Assembly: GCA_016715625.1 (NCBI GenBank)
Contig: JADJZU010000005.1
Span: forward strand, 62,001 to 126,000
DNA from: Bacteroidota bacterium
Lineage (GTDB): Bacteria > Bacteroidota > Bacteroidia > Chitinophagales > LD1
Length of the DNA: 64,000 bases
Direction of reading: 5' to 3'
Below are positions 62,851 to 64,000 of the stretch, one piece after another; within the stretch, counting starts at the first letter, position 1; the number at the start of each line of letters is the position of its first letter. The position numbers were made by a program, and so were the translations under genes. A model generated the notes under the pieces. That model had not been told where the DNA came from and ran no database searches. It saw nothing but the letters and a program-made list of their open reading frames with translations.

Positions 62851-64000
62851 ATGCCTTCCAACAATTTTAATATAGAAGGATTAACGGCAAATGAAGTTTT
62901 GAAATCCAGAGAAACTTATGGCCGAAATGTTGTGAGTTTTAAGAGGCAAAATCCGCTTTTTGCAGCGCTTAAAAGTATACTGAGTGAACCGATGGTATTG
63001 CTGCTGTTGGTAGCTGCATGCATTTATTTTGTAAGCGGTAAGTTGGGAGATGGTTTGTTTTTAACCTCAGCAATTATACTGGTAGCGGCAATTTCACTTT
63101 ATCAGGATTCCAGAAGTCGTTCTGCAATTGAAAAATTGAAACAATATACTCAGCCGGTTTGTAAGGTAATACGCGATGGTGCAGTAACGGAGATTGCCAG
63201 TGAAGAATTAGTGATAGGCGATGCACTTATCGTAGATGAAGGCACCCTGATTACAGCCGATGGCGCAATTTTGCATTCCAACGATTTTTCAGTGAACGAA
63301 TCCATATTAACCGGGGAATCGCTATCGGTATACAAAGACAAATCCGGAGAAGATAATCGTATTTATTGTGGTACGAGCGTAACGAGCGGTTTAGCTATTG
63401 CTACCATAACTGCTATAGCCGGAGATACCCGACTTGGAAAAATCGGCAAAAGCCTCGAGTCGATTAAAGAGGAGAAAACACCTCTCGAACTGCAAATTGG
63501 CAGCTTTGTCAAAAGCATGGCAATAATAGGTGCCTTGGTTTTTGTGACTGTGTGGGGCATTAACTATTTCAGAAGTAAAGATGTACTGGATAGCTTGTTA
63601 AAGGCACTCACCCTGGCGATGAGTATTTTGCCAGAGGAGATACCGGTAGCATTTACCACGTTTATGGCTTTGGGGGCATGGCGGCTGATGCAAATGGGCA
63701 TTGTAGTAAAGCAAATGAAAACAGTGGAAACATTGGGGAGTGCCACTGTCATTTGCACCGACAAAACAGGTACGCTAACAGAAAATCGGATGAGTCTTGC
63801 CGCTCTGTTTCATTTGGATGACAGTCGAATTGTTAAAGCAGCATCCAGTATGAATGAAAAGGATGCGGCTCTTATTCGACTTGGAATGTGGGCAAGCGAA
63901 CCAATTCCTTTTGATCCTATGGAAGTGGCATTGCACGAGTCTTATATCGCCACTGCACAATATGATGAGCGTCCGCAATTTAAAATGGTTCATGAGTATC
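62851..64000 (+). CDS. Cation-translocating P-type ATPase, 3' truncated by window end
   Basis: About 383 residues are visible from the ATG at 62851. The N-terminal cation-ATPase region is followed by two helices, the actuator motif LTGES, the membrane motif PEEIPVA and the phosphorylation site CTDKTGTLT with D304. The PEE-P motif and sequence suggest the P2 (calcium-ATPase-like) class; the ion is not certain. The rest lies beyond the window. Confidence 0.9.
   Translation, partial: MPSNNFNIEGLTANEVLKSRETYGRNVVSFKRQNPLFAALKSILSEPMVLLLLVAACIYFVSGKLGDGLFLTSAIILVAAISLYQDSRSRSAIEKLKQYTQPVCKVIRDGAVTEIASEELVIGDALIVDEGTLITADGAILHSNDFSVNESILTGESLSVYKDKSGEDNRIYCGTSVTSGLAIATITAIAGDTRLGKIGKSLESIKEEKTPLELQIGSFVKSMAIIGALVFVTVWGINYFRSKDVLDSLLKALTLAMSILPEEIPVAFTTFMALGAWRLMQMGIVVKQMKTVETLGSATVICTDKTGTLTENRMSLAALFHLDDSRIVKAASSMNEKDAALIRLGMWASEPIPFDPMEVALHESYIATAQYDERPQFKMVHEY

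Overview
The window is ordinary chromosomal DNA of a Bacteroidota bacterium, probably a Chitinophagales- or Sphingobacteriales-like lineage; the exact placement is uncertain. The evidence is: type IX secretion (T9SS) sorting domains of type A and of the gliding-associated type; a PorP/SprF protein paired with a PorE-like OmpA protein; promoter boxes of the Bacteroidota form TAnnTTTG; almost no Shine-Dalgarno sequences; and a menaquinone operon. No phage, insertion sequence, CRISPR array or rRNA operon was seen. One tRNA, Arg(UCU), is present.

Layout. 0-5.6 kb: the tail of a gliding-associated secreted protein, riboflavin synthase, HMG-CoA lyase, a CREST-type alkaline ceramidase homologue, lipoate ligase and purD. 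5.7-15.9 kb: a neutral-ceramidase homologue, a small lipoprotein, a secreted lysyl-endopeptidase-like protease, an AsmA-like protein, an orphan histidine kinase, and a flavin monooxygenase/hydrolase pair. 16-25 kb: a GSCFA protein, clpP-clpX, a secreted PhoD phosphatase, a LuxC-like acyl-CoA reductase, ddl and a PASTA protein. 25-30 kb: the men operon (menF-D-B-unknown-A). 30-41 kb: a histidine phosphatase, a T9SS cargo protein, dapF, an HtrA protease, a six-gene minus-strand run galT-galK-miaE-doxX-ccmC-ccmD, then tsaE-ald and rnhA. 41-44 kb: a DMT transporter, an ECF sigma factor and a CarH/LitR-like B12-binding MerR regulator. 44-55.5 kb: two giant T9SS surface proteins flanking two secreted nucleases. 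55.6-64 kb: a conserved protein of unknown function, tRNA-Arg, ung, a diheme cytochrome, small envelope proteins, the PorP/PorE-like pair and the start of a P-type ATPase.

Three things stand out. First, six genes (purD, the AsmA-like gene, clpX, a T9SS cargo gene, galT twice, the 13-PKD protein) carry single-base length changes in homopolymers. Each can be repaired by one base to restore family-typical sequence, so the contig very probably has homopolymer errors. Second, the ECF sigma promoter is bracketed by two identical TGTTTAA-N16-TTAAACA palindromes 64 bp apart, with a degenerate third 63 bp further on. This looks like an uncharacterised operator array. Third, several genes have a -7 box (TAnnTTTG) ending only 4-6 nt before the start codon, which predicts leaderless mRNAs.

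The genes mostly work in separate household pathways. The shared themes are envelope and surface biology (T9SS cargo and machinery, PASTA, AsmA, HtrA), respiratory cofactors (menaquinone, cytochrome c maturation, lipoate, riboflavin) and possible sphingolipid turnover.
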